Shown: positions 33,801 through 47,691, counted from the first letter of the stretch. The stretch: DNA of 64,000 bases from Symsagittifera roscoffensis (GCF_963678635.1 NC_087064.1:64039548-64103547), one strand, 5' to 3'. Numbers and translations: made by a program. The notes: a model not told the origin generated them from the sequence alone.

Positions 33801-34708
33801 CGAATGCAGACAAAAACAACAAGACAATCAAAATAAACCACAAAAATATAGAGAACCAAATAAATCATTTCATCAGTACATGAAAAAAGATCAAAATTTA
33901 ACCAACCAAAAACATTCATAGTAATATTAATTCAGGAAAACTACTTCCAAATAACTCAAATTACTCTAGACAACAATCACTTTATAATCCGAATTATCGA
34001 GGAAGATCACCAAACCGAAGAAATTTCTCATAAATTAGATATAGCCGATCAAACAGTCGAAATAGTCAGTATCGAAATAACTATTCAAGATCAAATTCAA
34101 ACCGACCTGAATTTTCGTTTGATGCCAGTTCCCATTCAAATTCTAGAAATAGATTTTATTCAAATGATCGATCTAGAAACTCTTCATACAATAGAAATAG
34201 AAATTATTCCAACGATAGGAATAGAAACTATTCAAATGATCGAAATCATAGATATCAAAATAATAGATCACACGATTATTCTAACAACAGATCAAACTAA
34301 CACAGCTCAAAATATAATAATGATCAAAATAGATAACGCGATAATTCACAGAACAGAAATTCAAGTTATTACTATAGACAAAGAAACTACTCTCAATCAC
34401 CACATAGGAATAACACACGTTATCAAAATTCACAGCAAAATTATAGAAGTAGTACACCTGAACATCAAAGGCAAATAAATCAGGTAGAAACAACTGAAGA
34501 AACTCAACCAGACCCCCCTGGTATTGATGAAAACGAAAGCACAGAATTGCAATTAAATCACATAAGTTGCGAATCCACAGACAGTGAAAATGACACAGAC
34601 AATGCAATTTCAATTAACATGATACATGTTGAAAATGACTACGAACCTATAATATACGAACAAGCAAAACATTCCCATATCTATCAAAATCATGATCATT
34701 TCTCTTAA
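30865..34708 (+). pseudogene. gag: Gag of copy 1 (Ty3/gypsy type), several stops and frameshifts
   Basis: Starts near ATG 30865 with a basic, helical N-terminus. From about 31700 to 33556 one frame carries most of the protein with stops near 32219, 32300, 32774 and 33356. The capsid-like part at 33008-33358 has the LMVFTGTDPEYSVEDYLNAV pattern and a tryptophan-rich helix (AAQKWFSVLP) typical of retrotransposon gag. The frame then shifts, and at 33763-33810 a CCHC zinc knuckle is visible as WCNYC...C, but the histidine position is Ile and a TAG interrupts it. An Arg/Ser/Asn/Tyr-rich region (about 34060-34450, repeats of NRNYSND) follows, as in nucleic-acid-binding gag tails, then an acidic end near 34500-34708. 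Clearly decayed. Confidence 0.65.
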
Positions 34709-34925
34709 ATTATTATACAAGACCTATCAACAGTAACAAAACAATAGAAAAAATAGTAGAAGAAATAACAGAAGAAAAACCCACAGAATGCTCAAGCACA
34801 AAAAACATTTATCAAAAAATACGTAAAGGAGCGCATTTATCCAAAGAACAAATCTGGACAGTCACACTTTTTTAGAAAATCCAAAGTGCTAAGAACTTCA
34901 AAAACTAGATCTTGAAAGTGATTGC

Positions 34926-35572
34926 TTAATGGATTCAGGAGCGCAATCAAACATCATCAACATCCCCACTTGGAATGAAAAGAAAAACTTTACATCCAAA
35001 ATTAATAACCTTCAAAACAACAAGCAGCCTAGCAACATCACAAGGATCAACCTTAACGGATAATGGAAAAATACAACTTTTCCTTGTTCCCACTCGAACA
35101 ATGGAACAGAACAAACTTATGAGCAAACTATTTAAACAAACTTCCATATCACAGATATAAAACATATTATCATTGGAATCCCATTTATTACAAAATATTT
35201 ACCAACTATAAATATCTTAAACAGCAGAATTCATCTAAAAGATAAACACACAAAAATGAAAAACACAGCCTTAATATTTTTTCAAAGAATAAACAAACAA
35301 CCACTATTTGTCTCTAAATTTTACCCTATAGACAATCAGGAACGGAAACACCTGAAACCACTAGCACGTTATATTTATAACTTTTCAATCAAACAAGTTC
35401 ACCAATACGATGAAGAACAAAACAAACAACATCTCTATATATCTGACCTTGAATTCAGACCAATTCATAAATTTTTCCGTGTAACAATTTCATTTATCAA
35501 ATACATGAAAAACTCAAACTCAGACATGATTTGCTTACATGTATATAACAATTTTCCATATAAAATAGAATA
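34926..35572 (+). pseudogene. pol: Aspartic protease domain and linker of pol, copy 1
   Basis: DSGA at 34932-34943 is the retropepsin active-site motif, followed by SNIINIPTW. The C-terminal protease strand (HIIIGIPFI) follows in the same frame near 35160-35190, at the expected distance. Stops lie between these two motifs (near 35061 and 35127). From 35190 the frame is open to 35573 as a pol linker. The protease is inactive as encoded. Confidence 0.55.
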
Positions 35573-36698
35573 GCCCTACATCTAGGACTTTTAGGTTATT
35601 GTGAAAATAACGCAACAATTTCTCCCACAAAAGAAGTAGCGTATATAGTGAATAATATTTTACAAATATTAGATATATGTCAATCAACAATTCTTATTGA
35701 AGAATTATCGATTAATAATATTATTAGTAATGAAAAATTAAACACAGACTATTGCACGAAAACACTGTATTTTAAACCAACATTTCAAATTACAAAATAC
35801 ACGGAAGAACAAAAAAAAGTCTTAACGATGTTCAATTTTCAACACTCTCAGACAACACAAAAAAATTTGAACAATTAGATGAACTACATTTGAAATACCC
35901 AAAAGTTTACGCAAAAATCTAAATTTAACGTTGGAAAAAAGAAATTCACCACTAAATTTACCTCTAAAACCTGATGCAGTTTTCAAAAAACATCGAGCAA
36001 ATAAAGTCCCGATTCACTTACAAGACAAAGTTAACCGATTACTTGACATACAGGAACAATATGAATTTACTTCTCCAGTAAATTAAGAAAAACAGCCAAA
36101 AGGTAACACATTTATAAACCCCGTTATCAGTTTAGCACAAGGAGAATCATTAGAAATAGATCTAGATGCAAGATACCTCAATTCACTCATTGATGAATCT
36201 AAATATAATTGGCCTATTGAACCAACTCAAGTAATTCTCACAACAATAAACGGTAAATAATTCACAACAGCAGAAATTAATAGTGCATATAATCAAATGC
36301 CGTTAGACGAACAATTCAGACGATTAACACAATTCGTTATTGGAAACCAGCAATATGAATTCAACAGTATATTCTATGGAATTTCCCAGCATTCTCAGCA
36401 ATCATAAGTAAAATTTTCCGACCATTCATACTCAATAAAAATGCAATCACATATTTAGACATTGTTTTTATGCATTCACAAACAAAAGACGAAATTTATT
36501 TTGTTTTAGAAAAAAATCATCAGATATTACTACACGAAAACATAAAAGCAGCCCCGGATAAATCACAATTTTTTTCTGTCACGAGTAAAATTCCTTGGAT
36601 ATTTTAAAAAACGAAAAACTATAACTCCATTCAAATCTCGCATAGATGCAATCGAAAAACTCCTACCACCTTCAAATAAAAAGAAAAGACAAGAATTT
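35573..36698 (+). pseudogene. pol: Reverse transcriptase of copy 1, inactive
   Basis: After a frameshifted linker, RT motifs appear in order: KVPIHLQDKVNRLLD, LDARYLNSLIDES, NSAYNQMPLDEQ, RRLTQFVIGNQQYEFNS, then the catalytic box. The box reads YLDI at 36452-36463, so the second catalytic aspartate of YxDD is replaced. In-frame TAA codons sit at 36084-36086 and 36256-36258, and about ten bases are missing at 36384-36394 compared with copies 4 and 5, shifting the frame. The domain ends at a deletion junction near 36699 that removes the connection and RNase H. Confidence 0.65.
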
Positions 36699-38628
36699 TA
36701 TTAATAGAAAAAGGTAGACTAGCTGATAATATAAATTTATCAGGCCCACCAAATAATGACTCAAAATATGCAATAAACCATGTATTTAACCTCCACAACC
36801 CTCTAGATACAATACCTCTATCAAAAAATAAGAAATTGAAAACATTTTTCTCCCAATAACAGAAAAAATAATACTCGAAATTTTACAGAAACAGCAAAAT
36901 CTTGACCCAGTCATTAAACAATTAAAATCTTGGCACAAATATAAAACCAAACCAATTAAAGCGCATATCACCATTCTAGAAAATAAAACCATTCTTAGAT
37001 ATTTCAGAAATGTTTATAATACCTCTATCAACGAGAATACAGATTTTTTAGAATACCAAACATCTGATCTCAAAGTACCCTGTCTACCTTTAACTATGAT
37101 GCTTATAGCTTTTCATACTTCCCACTCATAGTACACTAAAGGACACTCAGGATCAGAGGAAACATACTCAAATTTCATACAAAATTTTTAATTTCCAAAT
37201 GCATCAATTTGGATAAAAGTATTATGCAATGATTGCATAACATGTCAATTAAATGAACCATATCCAAACTAAACACAAATTGCAGAAAAACAAGACTTTA
37301 AAGGACAAAGTCTATACTTCAATCACAGAATTTCATTCGATACAAAAGGACCAATATCACCATCCTCCGAAGGAAACTCATATATAATGGTCATAGTCGA
37401 TGCATTCACACACTACGTAGCACTTAACCCAGTACATCATTGTAATGCTTACTATACATATACAACACTTTACGAACATTGGATAGCAAAACTCGGTCAA
37501 CCCGAAATTCTTGTTACAGACAATGGCACTCATTTTTATTAACAACGAAATCATTACACTATGCCACTTATATAACATTAAACAAAAACCAGGTACATCT
37601 CCTGCGCCCTGGACTAATGGTTTAGTCGAAGGCATGAACCGTTCACTACAAGAATATCTTAGATGTATCGTTAACGGAAATGACACACTATATACTGAAT
37701 GGTGAACAGATGTAAAACTATTCCCATTATCTTATAATTCACAAATCACAGCAACTTTAGGACTGTCATTCTATGAAATGGTTTTCAATCAAAAACTACG
37801 AAAACCGATAATGTTCACAGCAAATTCTTTAAAAAATTCACAAGGTTATTGTCAACCCACTAAAGAATCAATATGTTATAATCTACCACGACATGCCCAC
37901 GATGAAGATCACTTTCATCATCCACAAATTTTGAAATTAACTTCCGGTACACACTACGAATGGATTTCAAACAGAGATGAAAAACACAATGAAATTTATC
38001 AAAAAGTAACAAAAAAATTTATTACAACGACAAAATTTTTTTCGCCAAAAAAAAAATCCCGATTCACACCAGCTATAAATTTAAAAATAGGAACACACGT
38101 TTTAATTCCAAATTTTACAACGCAAAAAGGAATATCTAAAAAATTACAACCACTCCGAAAAGGACCACATCAGATAATTGATAAACCCACAGATGTAACA
38201 TGCAATATTATAGACCTAAACAAAAAAAAATTGTTCAACACCGAAACAACCTTTTACCTTATTATCCGAATGAATACGCTCTTTGCGAACTGATTCAATT
38301 ATATTCTTTTACAGGACTTAAAATTATTCAAAATAACTCCAATCACGAAAAAAAAAATCAAAGCGCTGATATGAATTCTATCCAAAAGCCATTAGAAAAA
38401 AATAAAAAAGGACTTAAGAAACAAATATCAAAAAATTTAGAGAACAAAAAGAAGACTCAAACAGAAAGAAAAAAACGAAAATTAGAAGAAAAATTTTTAT
38501 TAAAAGATCAAAAAGAAAAACCTCCACATAGACAATCATCGCGACTTCGAAATCAGCCACGCAAAGATTATAAAACATTCATTCCACAACCTAAAATATT
38601 AAAGAAAGTTGAATTTAAACCACTTTAA
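36699..38628 (+). pseudogene. pol: Integrase, GPY/F-like module and basic tail of copy 1
   Basis: Begins right after the deletion that removed RNase H. The zinc-binding half shows CNDCITC (about 37220-37240). The catalytic core shows SFDTKGP (first Asp), VTDNG (second Asp, about 37512-37530) and VEGMNR (Glu, about 37625-37640). Stops are at 37189-37191, 37270-37272 and 37703-37705, with an extra T at about 37534 shifting the frame. The C-terminal LRKGPHQIIDKPTDVTCNII resembles the GPY/F module of Ty3/gypsy integrases. A Lys/Glu-rich tail with RQSSRLRNQPRKDYKTF ends at 38628. Confidence 0.65.
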
Positions 38629-39640
38629 GATTACTTAACATTTTCAACTCTTAAATGATCTTTTCAAAACCCGAACATTTTTTCAAAATTCATGCTGAAA
38701 AGCACTTGAACAAACTAAGTCAAAAGCAACCATTAATAACCTTTTCCGAATCATCACCTCATTTTTGACACGACTTCTTTAGCCGACAAACAATCACCCT
38801 CAAGCGAATCTCAAACTATAACTAAAGGACCTCCAGGTCAAAAATATGCAAACCACTAAACATTGACACTTGAAATAAAAAAAGTCTCAATATTACAACC
38901 CTTCCTATCAAGTAGAACAAAGATCAATAATATTGCCCAAATTAGACCTCAAAAACCTCTCAAGCTAAAATATTAAATCAACCTAAAGAATAGAATGGAC
39001 ATGATCATTTAGCCTAAAGTACGAATATCGCTTGCATACCGCCAATCATCCAATAAATAACAACAAAACTGGTAAGACCCTTAAAAGCCCTCAAAATTTT
39101 TCTACACCAAAAATTGCCGAAACCCATTCCACTTGTCAAAAAACAAATAAATAAACCGACCACATGCAAATTTAGCCTAAAAAATGAAAAATTAGTCGAC
39201 GGAACGAATCATTTCTTCTTTGCTTCTTTCTCGAAAAGTCAAGAAATTTCAAATTATTCTTTCAAACTTTTTTTCAATCCTTTCAATTTTTTTCAAACTT
39301 TGTATAATCTTAATATCCGATACCCTAGAAATAATCATCCTTCTCCTGGTAATTGTTTGCAACTTTGTCATCATTTTTATTCCCTAGCCCAAACCTACTT
39401 TAATTTTTCCAAAATCATTGACCACCTCCTCAGGTACGATATTTCAAATAGAACAGATGTTTTTCTTCTTTTTATAGTATTTCTAACATTTTTGACATCC
39501 CTCAAAATGATAAAATGCAATTGTATAAAATGGATATTATAATTTTTGAATTAGCAACAAAACATTTAATCCTTTTCATTCAAGAATATTACAAAAAACT
39601 GAAAATTTTTTCGTAAATACATACTTTTTCAAAAATTTTT
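38629..39640 (+). repeat. Block X, copy 1/2 boundary (non-coding, possible LTR)
   Basis: About 1 kb between the end of pol and block Y, repeated six times. It contains ACTTGTATAATCTT-like TATA sequence near 39300, a hydrophobic frame (LEIIILLLVIVCNF, about 39325-39370) and a donor-like CTCAGGTACG near 39430. By position it is where a single shared LTR would sit in a tandem array, but it does not resemble 28445-29573. Confidence 0.5.
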
Positions 39641-40376
39641 AAAATTGCTAATCAACATTTCCCACACCAGTCCCCACCAACAACATCCAAAGAACCTCCA
39701 GCAACATAAACAGATAGTCAAACAAATAACCCCCAATCATCAACACGCATCTCTTTCCAAGACAATCCATACACATTTGAAGAAAGACACGCACTAGAAC
39801 CAGTAATTCGCCAAGCATCTCTAAGCGAACCACAATACAAACCAGTATATAATATAAACCCCCCTCTCCAAAAAAATCTTAATAGAGCAAAGACACCAAA
39901 GTCAAAACCAAAACACGCTCGAAATAAACAGACAAATTACACATCCAAGACGAAATGGAAATTTGCAAACCCCAGTGTTCAATTCAACATACGTCATTCA
40001 CCATTAGCAGCTCCTATAGACCTCTCTAGTAGTACAATTCAAAGTCCTCCACAGACCCCATCACAACAAAACACATCAAACATCCCATCAGATTATTTAG
40101 GTTCAACACCAACATCTGAGCAAATTTGAGAAAATTCTTTTAATCCCCCAGCTACTACAGTACATCTCCCATATTGGATGACACAAGCTTTTACTCAAGG
40201 TGAACCAAATTTAGTGAACAATCCAGTAGAGGTCTCATCTGACACAACGTTGTCACTGCCAGAAACTCTTTCACTCGCTTCAATCCCTTCATTAACTCAA
40301 ATCTCACAAACACCATTTCCTCCAAATTTTCCTACAAATCTTGACGCTGGATATAGAGAAAACTCAACCAAAAACA
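39641..40376 (+). pseudogene. Block Y of copy 2: proline/serine/threonine-rich frame, gag N-terminus-like
   Basis: One frame runs from about 39641 to the deletion junction at 40376 with a TAA at 39707-39709 and a TGA near 40128. It is rich in Pro, Ser, Thr, Asn and Gln and has no cysteine, for example IRHSPLAAPIDLSSSTIQSP and LSLPETLSLASIPSLTQIS. It lies upstream of the pol remnant in every unit, which suits the start of Gag, but it has no counterpart in the gag of copy 1, so this is inference. Confidence 0.45.
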
Positions 40377-41132
40377 TTTCTTGGAATGTTAAACTTCTTA
40401 AGTAAATACGTATATAAAATACAGTTATACTTAAGACCATTCTACAACATACTTAGACAACAGAATAATTTTGAATGGACAACAGAACATCAAAAACGAT
40501 TTGAAGAAATCAAAACTCTTCTGACTGAAGAATTATCAGATACTATTCCAGATCCCGACCAAACATTTTATGCCATGTGCGACGCCTCTAACTTTGGCAT
40601 CGGCGCAGCATTATTACAATCTCACAACGGAACAAATAAAATGATTCTCATTTCAGCAAACTCTAGTCTATTCACACAAGCTGAATTTAGACTCTCTACT
40701 CTTATGAGAGAATGCACAGCCATAATATATACAAATACAGATTATGAATTTTTAATACTTGGATCTAAACATCCAACAGTTCTATTTACAGTTCATAAAC
40801 TCATAAATTTCTTTTTCACACAAAAATCAAACCAATATCATAGAGTTTATAGATTTCAACTAATTTTAATGAAGTTCCGAAACCTACATATAGTTTGGAC
40901 AGCAGGAAAAAACCTCGCACTACCCGATACTCTTAGTAGAAAAACACCAGCTAAATTTTTAACCAGAAAAACAACAGTTGAAATACCACAAAATTTTAAG
41001 TTTTTCCTTTCACAAGATGAAACTTTACCAAGATTACTATGCAAATATGCAGTAAAAACTGACATATACCAATCAAGAATTAATAATCTACAACATTTTC
41101 CACTATATTTAGATTGTCGAAACAATCACTAA
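40377..41132 (+). pseudogene. pol: Connection and RNase H of copy 2
   Basis: The frame to 41132 carries FLGMLNFLSKYV (RT connection), then RNase H with the first catalytic Asp in CDASNFGIGAALL (Asp at 40581-40583) and the Glu in LMRECTAII (40710-40712). The third position, usually TDH, reads TVH (Val at 40791-40793), so one metal ligand is missing. The LPDTLSR motif marks the end of RNase H. The frame is joined to block Y out of register, and the protease and RT are gone. Confidence 0.65.
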
Positions 41133-43167
41133 GAAGTAGATCTACTAGAAAATACTACAATTAAACCGATACCATATTCATCATGGGTTAAAAACAACAC
41201 ACCGCAAAAACCAATCAAACAAAAATTTTAAAAAACAGATCGATTCCCTTTAATAGAAAAAGGTAGACTAGCTGATAATATAAATTTATCAGGCCCACCA
41301 AATAATGACTTAAAATATACAATAAACCATGTCTTTAACCTCCACAACCCTCTAGATGCAATACCTCTATCAAAAAAAAAATTGAAAATATTTTTCTCCC
41401 AATAACAGAAAAAATAATACTCGAATTTTTACAGAAACAGCAAAATCTTGACCCGGTCATTAAACACTTAAAATCGCAAATATAAAACCAAACCAATTAA
41501 AGCCCATATCACCATTCTAGGAAATAAAACCATTCTTAGATATTTCAGAAATTTTTACAATACCTCTATCAACGAGAATACAGATTTTTTAGAATACCAA
41601 ACATCTGATCTCAAAGTACCCTGTCTACTTTTAACTATGATGCTTATAGCTTTTCATGCTTCCCACTCATAGTACACTAAAGGACACTCAGGATCAGAGG
41701 AAACATACTCAAATTTCAAACAAAATTTTTAATTTCCAAATGCATCAATTTGGATAAAAGTATTATGCAATGATTGCATAACATGTCAATTAAATGAACC
41801 ATACCCAAACTAAACACAAATTGCAGAAAAACAAGACTTTAAAGGACAAAGTCTATACTTCAATCACAGAATTTCATTCGATACAAAAGGACCAATATCA
41901 CCATCCTCCGAAGGAAATTCATATATAATGGTCATAGTCGATGCATTCACACACTACGTAGCACTTAACCCAGTACATCATTGTAATGCTTACTATACAT
42001 ATACAACACTTTACGAACATTGGATAGCAAAACTCGGTCAACCCGAAATTCTTGTTACAGACAATGGCACTCATTTTATTAACAACGAAATCATTACACT
42101 ATGCCACTTATATAACATTAAACAAAAACCAGGTACATCTCCTGCGCCCTGGACTAATGAATTAGTCGAAGGCATGAACCGTTCACTACAAGAATATCTT
42201 AGATGTATCGTTAACGGAAATGACACACTATATACTGAATGGTGAACAGATGTAAAACTATTCCCATTATCTTATAATTCACAAATCACAGCAACTTTAG
42301 GACTGTCATTCTATGAAATGGTTTTCAATCAAAAACTACGAAAACCGATAATGTTCACAGCAAATTCTTTAAAAAATTCACAAGGTTATTGTCAACCCAC
42401 TAAAGAATCAATAAGTTATAATCTACCACGACATGCCCACGATGAAGATCACTTTCATCATCCACAAATTTTGAAATTAACTTCCGGTACACACTACGAA
42501 TGGATTTCAAACAGAGATGAAAAACACAATGAAATTTATCAAAAAGTAACAAAAAAATTTATTACAACGACAAAATTTTTTTCGCCAAAAAAAAAATCCC
42601 GATTCACACCAGCTATAAACTTAAAAATAGGAACACACGTTTTAATTCCAAATTTTACAACGCAAAAAGGAATATCTAAAAAATTACAACCACTCCGAAA
42701 AGGACCACATCAGATAATTGATAAACCCACAGATGTAACATGCAATATTATAGACCTAAACAAAAAAAAATTGTTCAACACCGAAACAACCTTTTACCTT
42801 ATTATCCGAATGAATACGCTCTTTGCGAACTGATTCAATTATATTCTTTTACAGGACTTAAAATTATTCAAAATAACTCCAATCACGAAAAAAAAATCAA
42901 AGCGCTGATATGAATTCTATCCAAAAGCCATTAGAAAAAAATAAAAAAGGACTTAAGAAACAAATATCAAAAAATTTAGAGAACAAAAAGAAAACTCAAA
43001 CAGAAAGAAAAAAACGAAAATTAGAAGAAAAATTTTTATTACAAGATCAAAAAGAAAAACCTCCACATAGACAATCATCGCGACTTCGGAATCAGCCACG
43101 CAAAGATTATAAAACATTCATTCCACAACCTAAAATATTAAAGAAAGTTGAATTTAAACCACTTTAA
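41133..43167 (+). pseudogene. pol: Integrase and tail of copy 2
   Basis: Nearly the same as copy 1, sharing the TGA after GAATGG (42243-42245) and the upstream stops, but without the extra T after VTDNG, so the core frame 41928-42245 is longer. It lacks a few bases present in copy 1 before AAATATAAAACC (near 41476). The C-terminal part at 42318-42833 is open. The tail frame 42910-43167 matches copy 1. Confidence 0.65.
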
Positions 43168-44179
43168 GATTACTTAACATTTTCAACTCTTAAATGATCT
43201 TTTCAAAACCCGAACATTTTTTCAAAATTCATGCTGAAAAGCACTTGAACAAACTAATTCAAAAGCAACCATTAATAACCTTTTCCGAATCATCACCTCA
43301 TTTTTGACACGACTTCTTTAGCCGACAAACAATCACCCTCAAGCGAATCTCAAACTATAACTTAAGGACCTCCAGGTCAAAAATATGCAAACCACTAAAC
43401 ATTGACACTTGAAATAAAAAAAGTCTCAATATTACAACCCTTCCTATCAAGTAGAACAAAGATCAATAATATTGCCCAAATTAGACCTCAAAAATCTCTC
43501 AAGCTAAAATATTAAATCAACCTAAAGAATAGAATGGACATGATCATTTAGCCTAAAGTACGAATATCGCTTGCATACCGCCAATCATCCAATAAATAAC
43601 AACAAAACTGGTAAGACCCTTAAAAGCCCTCAAAATTTTTCTACACCAAAAATTGCCGAAACCCATTCCACTTGTCAAAAAACAAATAAATAAACCGACC
43701 ACATGCAAATTTAGCCTAAAAAATGAAAAATTAGTCGACGGAACGAATCATTTCTTCTTTGCTTCTTTCTCGAAAAGTCAAGAAATTTCAAATTATTCTT
43801 TCAAACTTTTTTTCAATCCTTTCAATTTTTTTCAAACTTTGTATAATCTTAATATCCGATACCCTAGAAATAATCATCCTTCTCCTGGTAATTGTTTGCA
43901 ACTTTGTCATCATTTTTATTCCCTAGCCCAAACCTACTTTAATTTTTCCAAAATCATTGACCACCTCCTCAGGTACAATATTTCAAATAGAACAGATGTT
44001 TTTCTTCTTTTTATAGTATTTCTAACATTTTTGACATCCCTCATAATGATAAAATGCAATTGTATAAAATGGATATTATAATTTTTGAATTAGCAACAAA
44101 ACATTTAATCCTTTTCATTCAAGAATATTACAAAAAACTGAAAATTTTTTTGTAAATACATACTTTTTCAAAAGTTTCT
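43168..44179 (+). repeat. Block X, copy 2/3 boundary
   Basis: Near-identical to 38629-39640, with scattered substitutions only. Confidence 0.6.
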
Positions 44180-44915
44180 AAAATTGCTAATCAACAATTC
44201 CCACACCAGTCCCCACCAACAACATCCAAAGAACCTCCAGCAACTTAAACAGATAGTCAAACAAATAACCCCCAATCATCAACACGCATCTCTTTCCAAG
44301 ACAATCCATACACAATTGAAGAAAGACACGCACTAGAACCAGTAATTCGCCAAGCATCTCTAAGCGAACCACAATACAAACCAGTATATAATATAAACCC
44401 CCCTCTCCAAAAAAATCTTAATAGAGCAAAGACACCAAAGTCAAAACCAAAACACGCTCGAAATAAACAGACAAATTACACATCCAAGACGAAATGGAAA
44501 TTTGCAAACCCCAGTGTTCAATTCAACATACGTCATTCACCAATAGCAGCTCCTATAGACCTCTCTAGTAGTACAATTCAAAGTCCTCCACAGACCCCAT
44601 CACAACAAAACACATCAAACATCCCATCAGATTATTTAGGTTCAACACCAACATCTGAGCAAATTCGAGAAAATTCTTTTAATCCCCCAGCTACTACAGT
44701 ACATCTCCCATATTGGATGACACAAGCTTTTACTCAAGGTGAACCAAATTTAGTGAACAATCCAGTAGAGGTCTCATCTGACACAACGTTGTCACTGCCA
44801 GAAACTCTTTCACTCGCTTCAATCCCTTCATTAACTCAAATCTCACAAACACCATTTCCTCCAAATTTTCCTACAAATCTTGACGCTAGATATAGAGAAA
44901 ACTCAACCAAAAACA
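44180..44915 (+). pseudogene. Block Y of copy 3
   Basis: Same frame as 39641-40376. The early TAA is shared; after it the frame is open for over 200 codons because the copy 2 TGA is a CGA here. It ends at the same deletion junction as copy 2. Confidence 0.5.
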
Positions 44916-47691
44916 TTTCTTGGAATGTTAAACTTCTTAAGTAAATACGTATATAAAATACAGTTAAACTTAAGACCATTCTACAACATACTTAGACAAC
45001 AGAATAATTTTGAATGGACAACAGAACATCAAAAACGATTTGAAGAAATCAAAACTCTTCTGACTGAAGAATTATCAGATACTATTCCAGATCCCGACCA
45101 AACATTTTATGCCATGTGCGACTCCTCTAACTTTGGCATCGGCGCAGCATTATTACAATCTCACAACGGAACAAATAAAATGATTCTCATTTCAGCAAAC
45201 TCTAGTCTATTCACACAAGCTGAATTTAGACTCTCTACTCTTATGAGAGAATGCACAGCCATAATATATACAAATACAGATTATGAATTTTTAATACTTG
45301 GATCTAAACATCCAACAGTTCTATTTACAGTTCATAAACTCATAAATTTCTTTTTCACACAAAAATCAAACCAATATCATAGAGTTTATAGATTTCAACT
45401 AATTTTAATGAAGTTCCGAAACCTACATATAGTTTGGACAGCAGGAAAAAACCTCGCACTACCCGATACTCTTAGTAGAAAAACACCACCTAAATTTTTA
45501 ACCAGAAAAACAACAGTTGAAATACCACAAAATTTTTAGTTTTTCCTTTCACAAGATGAAACTTTACCAAGATTACTATGCAAATATGCAGTAAAAACTG
45601 ACATATACCAATCAAGAATTAATAATCTACAACATTTTCCACTATATTTAGATTGTCGAAACAATCACTAAGAAGTAGATCTACTAGAAAATACTACAAT
45701 TAAACCGATACCATATTCATCATGGGTTAAAAACAACACACCGCAAAAACCAATCAAACAAAAATATTAAAAAACAGATCGATTCTCTTTAATAGAAAAA
45801 GGTAGACTAGCTGATAATATAAATTTATCAGGCCCACCAAATAATGACTCAAAATATACAATAAACCATGTCTTTAACCTCCACAACCCTCTAGATGCAA
45901 TACCTCTATCAAAAAAAAAATTGAAAATATTTTTCTCCCAATAACAGAAAAAATAATACTCGAATTTTTACAGAAACAGCAAAATCTTGACCCGGTCATT
46001 AAACACTTAAAATCGCAAATATAAAACCAAACCAATTAAAGCCCATATCACCATTCTAGGAAATAAAACCATTCTTAGATATTTCAGAAATTTTTACAAT
46101 ACCTCTATCAACGAGAATACAGATTTTTTAGAATACCAAACATCTATCTCAAAGTACCCTGTCTACTTTTAACTATGATGCTTATAGCTTTTCATGCTTC
46201 CCACTCATAGTACACTAAAGGACACTCAGGATCAGAGGAAACATACTCAAATTTCAAACAAAATTTTTAATTTCCAAATGCATCAATTTGGATAAAAGTA
46301 TTATGCAATGATTGCATAACATGTCAATTAAATGAACCATACCCAAACTAAACACAAATTGCAGAAAAACAAGACTTTAAAGGACAAAGTCTATACTTCA
46401 ATCACAGAATTTCATTCGATACAAGAGGACCAATATCACCATCCTCCGAAGGAAATTCATATATAATGGTCATAGTCGATGCATTCACACACTACGTAGC
46501 ACTTAACCCAGTACATCATTGTAATGCTTACTATGCATATACAACACTTTACGAACATTGGATAGCAAAACTCGGTTAACCCGAAATTCTTGTTACAGAC
46601 AATGGCACTCAATTTATTAACAACGAAATCATTGCACTATGCCACTTATATAACCTTAAACAAAAACCAGGAACATCTCATGCGCCCTGGACTAATGGTT
46701 TAGTCGAAGGCATGAACCGTTCACTACAAGAATATCTTAGATGTATCGTTAACGGAAATGACACACTATATACTGAATGGTCAACAGATGTAAAACTATT
46801 CCCATTATCTTATAATTCACAAATCACAACAACTTTAGGACTGTCATTCTATGAAATGGTTTTCAATCAAAAACTACGAAAACCGATAATGTTCACAGCA
46901 AATTCTTTAAAAAATTCACAAAGTTATTGTCAACCCTTCAAAGAATCAATATGTTATAATCTACCACGACATGCCCACGATGAAGATCACTTTCATCATC
47001 CACAAATTTTGAAATTAACTTCCAGTACACACTACGAATCGATTTCAAACAGAGATGAAAAACACAATGAAGTTTATCAAAAAAATTATTACAACGACAA
47101 AATTTTTTTCCCCAAAAAAAATCCCGATTCACACCAGCTATAAACTTAAAAATAGGAACACACGTTTTAATTCCAAATTTTACAACGCAAAAAGGAATAT
47201 CTAAAAAATTACAACCACTCCGAAAAGGACCACATCAGGTAATTGATAAACCCACAGATGTAACATGCAAACGTATAGACCTAAACAGAAAAAATTGTTC
47301 AACACCGAAACAACCTTTTACCTTATTATCCGAATGAATACGCTCTTTGCGAACTGACTCAATGATATTCTTTTACAGGACTTAAAATTATTCAAAGTAA
47401 CTCCAATCACGAAAAAACAATCAAAGCGCTGATATGAATTCTATCCAAAAGCCATTAGAAAAAAAATAAAAAAGAACTTAAGAAACAAATATCAAAAAAT
47501 TTAGATAACAAAAAGATAACTCAAACAGAAAGAAAAAAACAAAAAATTAGGAGAAAAAATTTTATTACAAGATCAAAAAGAAAAACCTCCACATAGAAAA
47601 TCATCGCGACTTCGAAATCAGCCACGCAAAGATTATAAAACATTCATTCCACAACCTAAAAAATTTAAAAAAGTTGAATTTAAACCACTTT
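44916..47691 (+). pseudogene. pol: RNase H and integrase remnant of copy 3
   Basis: RNase H is as in copy 2 but with CDSS instead of CDAS and a stop at 45537-45539; the TVH substitution is shared. Integrase carries a TAA at 46577-46579 (shared with copies 4-6). It lacks the TGA of copies 1-2 and has a ten-base loss near 47080 shared with copies 4 and 5, so the frame 46712-47143 ends early. The basic tail is frameshifted. Confidence 0.65.

Noticed and set aside
34119-34478. 119-codon plus frame rich in Ile/Glu/Thr
   Set aside because: It is the shifted shadow of the Arg/Ser/Asn/Tyr-rich gag tail, whose correct frame reads repeated NYSND-like units.
39114-39542. 142-codon frame in block X as a possible env gene
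   Set aside because: Only a short hydrophobic stretch and no cysteine pattern like the env at the left edge; the frame is broken or altered in several copies.
39648-39833. 61-codon minus-strand frame repeated in every array unit
   Set aside because: Antisense shadow of block Y; its repetition follows from the array, not from selection.
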